Part shown: positions 5,708-7,068 of the stretch, one piece after another | How positions within the stretch are numbered: the first letter of the stretch is position 1 | Layout of the letters: each line of letters opens with the position of its first letter | DNA from: Lachnospiraceae bacterium | Lineage (GTDB): Bacteria > Bacillota_A > Clostridia > Lachnospirales > Lachnospiraceae | DNA length: 7,068 nt | Assembly: GCA_024690425.1 (NCBI GenBank) | Contig: JAILCT010000253.1 | Coordinates: 1 to 7,068, forward strand | Direction of reading: 5' to 3' | The notes under the pieces: generated by a model | What the model saw: the letters and a program-made list of their open reading frames with translations, nothing else | Databases searched by the model: none | What the model was told of the DNA's origin: nothing | Position numbers and translations under genes: made by a program

Positions 5708-5736
5708 TTGATATTTCCGTACAAATGTTCTATTAT
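5708..5736 (+). promoter_or_regulatory. Promoter of the HAD phosphatase operon
   Basis: TTGATA (5708-5713) and TATTAT (5731-5736) are separated by exactly 17 bases. Transcription should start near 5743, about 34 bases before the ATG at 5777, with the AAAGGAGG ribosome binding site at 5764-5771 inside the leader. A lone TATAAT at 5644-5649 lacks a well-spaced -35 box and is less likely to be used. Confidence 0.7.
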
Positions 5737-5776
5737 ATAAACACAAACATCCGTTCGCTTTTGAAAGGAGGCTACC

Positions 5777-6109
5777 ATGGAAAACAACAAGATAATCGCG
5801 GTTGATTTTGACGGAACTCTCAGTTTTGGCACATGGCCGGATGTCGGAGAACCCAATATTCAGCTTATAGAACAGCTTAAGAATCTTAAGAATAAGGGCA
5901 ACAAGCTGATACTATGGACCTGCCGTGCCGGTGAGGCTCTTGATATTGCTATTGATTGGTGCAGGGACCAGCAGCTTGAGTTTGATGCAATAAATGATAA
6001 CCTGCCGGAAATAGTTGAACTGTATGGCAATAATTCGAGGAAGATCACATGCGATTACTATATAGACGACAGGGCATGCCTTCCGAATATGGTTTCAATA
6101 GGTGCATAA
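5777..6109 (+). CDS. Small HAD-superfamily hydrolase (BT0820-like)
   Basis: This 110-residue protein contains the HAD motifs in order: motif I V-D-F-D-G-T-L (D10 nucleophile, D12 acid/base), motif II L-I-L-W-T-C-R with T48, a possible motif III Lys in R-K-I-T (K90 by count of the RKI stretch), and motif IV D-Y-Y-I-D-D-R (D97, D98). It has no cap domain; the short length and the W-T-C-R-A-G-E and I-D-D-R-A patterns match the compact BT0820-type family. It should be a cytosolic Mg-dependent phosphatase or phosphotransferase, with an unknown substrate; in such capless forms the substrate may be a macromolecule or a partner may close the site. The start follows AAAGGAGG with a five-base gap. The next gene begins one base after its stop, so the two are co-translated and may work together. 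Confidence 0.88.
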   Translation: MENNKIIAVDFDGTLSFGTWPDVGEPNIQLIEQLKNLKNKGNKLILWTCRAGEALDIAIDWCRDQQLEFDAINDNLPEIVELYGNNSRKITCDYYIDDRACLPNMVSIGA

Positions 6110-6110
6110 A

Positions 6111-6383
6111 ATGGAAACAGAAGCAAATTATCCGATACAATTGATAGCCGTGACATCAACGCTTGGCGATATAACCCCTCTCCGCTTCCGCTATGAGAAC
6201 GGCGAACACGAGCTCATTACGGTAAATGTAGATGAGATACATGCCAAGAAGGAAATGACTATAGGAAAGGGCGGATCCATCATCTATACCTGTGCCTCAA
6301 TGACAGCTGATACAAAGATGCTCTATCAGTTAAGATATGAGATCGGCACGCATAAGTGGATATTTATGAAAAGGCTGAGCTAA
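6111..6383 (+). CDS. Small conserved-looking protein of unknown function
   Basis: This 90-residue protein has no signal peptide or membrane segment. It is a mix of short beta-strand-like stretches: Y-P-I-Q-L-I-A-V-T-S, T-P-L-R-F-R-Y-E-N-G-E, I-I-Y-T-C-A-S, then L-Y-Q-L-R-Y-E-I-G-T-H-K-W-I-F-M-K near the C-terminus. The P-L-R-F-R-Y-E and L-R-Y-E-x-x-x-x-K-W patterns are ones I recall from short uncharacterised clostridial proteins, but I cannot name a domain. The ATG at 6111 is preferred over a GTG at 6102 because AGGTG at 6100-6104 is correctly spaced for it. It follows the HAD gene by one base and is probably coupled to it. Its last 20 bases overlap the opposite-strand peptidase gene. Confidence 0.72.
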   Translation: METEANYPIQLIAVTSTLGDITPLRFRYENGEHELITVNVDEIHAKKEMTIGKGGSIIYTCASMTADTKMLYQLRYEIGTHKWIFMKRLS

Positions 6384-7068
6384 GTCTCTGCAATCTGTCT
6401 TCACCTCTCTGTCTTTTCTTTTTGACGGTCTCCTTTTTAGGATTCCCCACTTTCTTATCATCAGATGACTCTGCCGTATCTTCAGGTGTCTCCTGAGCTT
6501 CTTGTAATACGGTATCTTTTTCAGGGTGTTCAAATATTTCAACAATTTTCTCTATGGAATAATTTATCTGGTGATCAAGCGTAAGTCTGGCATATCCATC
6601 AGCTTTTACATCTACTATAGGAAGGTGATCCGGTCCTATTTCAGGTGTTATCGGGAAGCGAAACTCGTATTTGCTGTCAGTCAGTACCGTTGAACCGCCG
6701 GTTCCCTGAGCAGCCCCCCAAGTTGTGGTGTTGCCCATTATCGTCACATTTTTATTGTCTTTAAGATAATATGCGAGTATTTCGCCTGCACTTACTGTCT
6801 GTCCATTTACAAGAACCACGACTGGAATATTATCCCACTTACAGATCCCTCGTTTCTTTGACTCGGAAACCACCCGGTATTCTCCGTCCTTATATAGCGT
6901 GAGATAATAGGGAATTGGATTTGACGAAAACAATGATGCAACAGTGCGGCTTTCGAATCCGTTGCCACCTTCGTTATTTCTTAAATCTATAATGATCCTA
7001 TCCATTCCCTGCCTGCTTAATTCCTCCAATCCGGCATCCAGTTCATCATAGATTTCCTGCGAAAAACC
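6364..7068 (-). CDS. S41-family (C-terminal-processing type) peptidase, C-terminal part (runs off right edge)
   Basis: The frame is open from the right edge to the TAA at 6366-6364 and gives 234 residues. The core shows the S41 signature: an amphipathic helix, then D-R-I-I-I-D-L-R-N-N-E-G-G-N-G, then V-V-V-L-V-N-G-Q-T-V-S-A-G-E, whose Ser (codon 6790-6792) fits the catalytic serine. The next motif, normally T-x-G-K-G-x-x-Q in Ser/Lys CtpA-type enzymes, reads T-T-W-G-A-A-Q-G-T-G-G, with no Lys at the usual place. The last 45 residues are a charged Glu/Lys-rich tail, probably disordered. The N-terminus, including any signal peptide or PDZ domain, is outside the window. The TTG at 7029 is inside the reading frame and is not the start. 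The 3' end overlaps the plus-strand gene by 20 bases. Confidence 0.85.
   Translation of the reverse strand, partial: GFSQEIYDELDAGLEELSRQGMDRIIIDLRNNEGGNGFESRTVASLFSSNPIPYYLTLYKDGEYRVVSESKKRGICKWDNIPVVVLVNGQTVSAGEILAYYLKDNKNVTIMGNTTTWGAAQGTGGSTVLTDSKYEFRFPITPEIGPDHLPIVDVKADGYARLTLDHQINYSIEKIVEIFEHPEKDTVLQEAQETPEDTAESSDDKKVGNPKKETVKKKRQRGEDRLQRLSSAFS

Noticed and set aside
7027..7029. TTG as start codon of the S41 peptidase gene
   Set aside because: The frame stays open to the window edge and the 13 residues before it (ending E-L-D-A-G) continue the expected S41 helix, so the gene begins outside the window.

Overview
The window looks like chromosomal DNA from an anaerobic, low-GC Gram-positive bacterium, most likely a clostridial (Lachnospiraceae-type) organism. 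The reasons are near-consensus AGGAGG ribosome binding sites, TTGACA/TATAAT-type promoters, AT-rich intergenic DNA, a flavodoxin/2[4Fe-4S] protein, an iron-sulfur-flavoprotein-like protein, and lipobox lipoproteins. This placement is an inference from gene content and style; no marker gene is present.

Layout from left to right. (1) Positions 1-99 (minus) hold the first 33 codons of a MazE/AbrB-type antitoxin gene running off the left edge, with a textbook promoter whose -10 box lies in a perfect inverted repeat. (2) Positions 100-376 are AT-rich and non-coding, with two hairpins sharing a CACTG/CAGTG motif. (3) Positions 377-1138 (minus) encode a flavodoxin fused to a two-cluster ferredoxin. 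(4) Positions 1211-1251 are a strong intrinsic terminator ending the next operon. (5) Positions 4231-1278 (minus) form a four-gene metal-uptake operon: a small Cys/His-rich membrane protein, a ZnuA-like lipoprotein with a His-rich loop, a ZnuB-like permease, and a lipoprotein translationally coupled to the permease. A TTGACG-N17-TATAAT promoter with a palindrome inside its spacer lies just upstream. (6) Positions 4370-5512 (minus) encode a 380-residue protein made of two flavodoxin-like halves with an iron-sulfur-flavoprotein Cys motif. (7) On the plus strand, 5777-6109 (small HAD phosphatase) and 6111-6383 (small protein of unknown function) form a two-gene operon with its own promoter. (8) Positions 6364-7068 (minus) are the 3' part of an S41 peptidase gene that runs off the right edge and overlaps the previous gene tail to tail by 20 bp.

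The most coherent system is the zinc/manganese-type uptake operon. It has a binding protein, a membrane permease and two accessory cell-envelope proteins, but no ATP-binding subunit and no metalloregulator in the window. The ATPase is usually encoded beside the permease, so it must come from elsewhere if the transporter works. The palindrome in the promoter spacer suggests repressor control, with a Zur/Fur-type regulator as one candidate. The other genes are single units or pairs with no clear functional link to the metal operon. I see no CRISPR array, tRNA, rRNA, insertion sequence or phage structure in the window.
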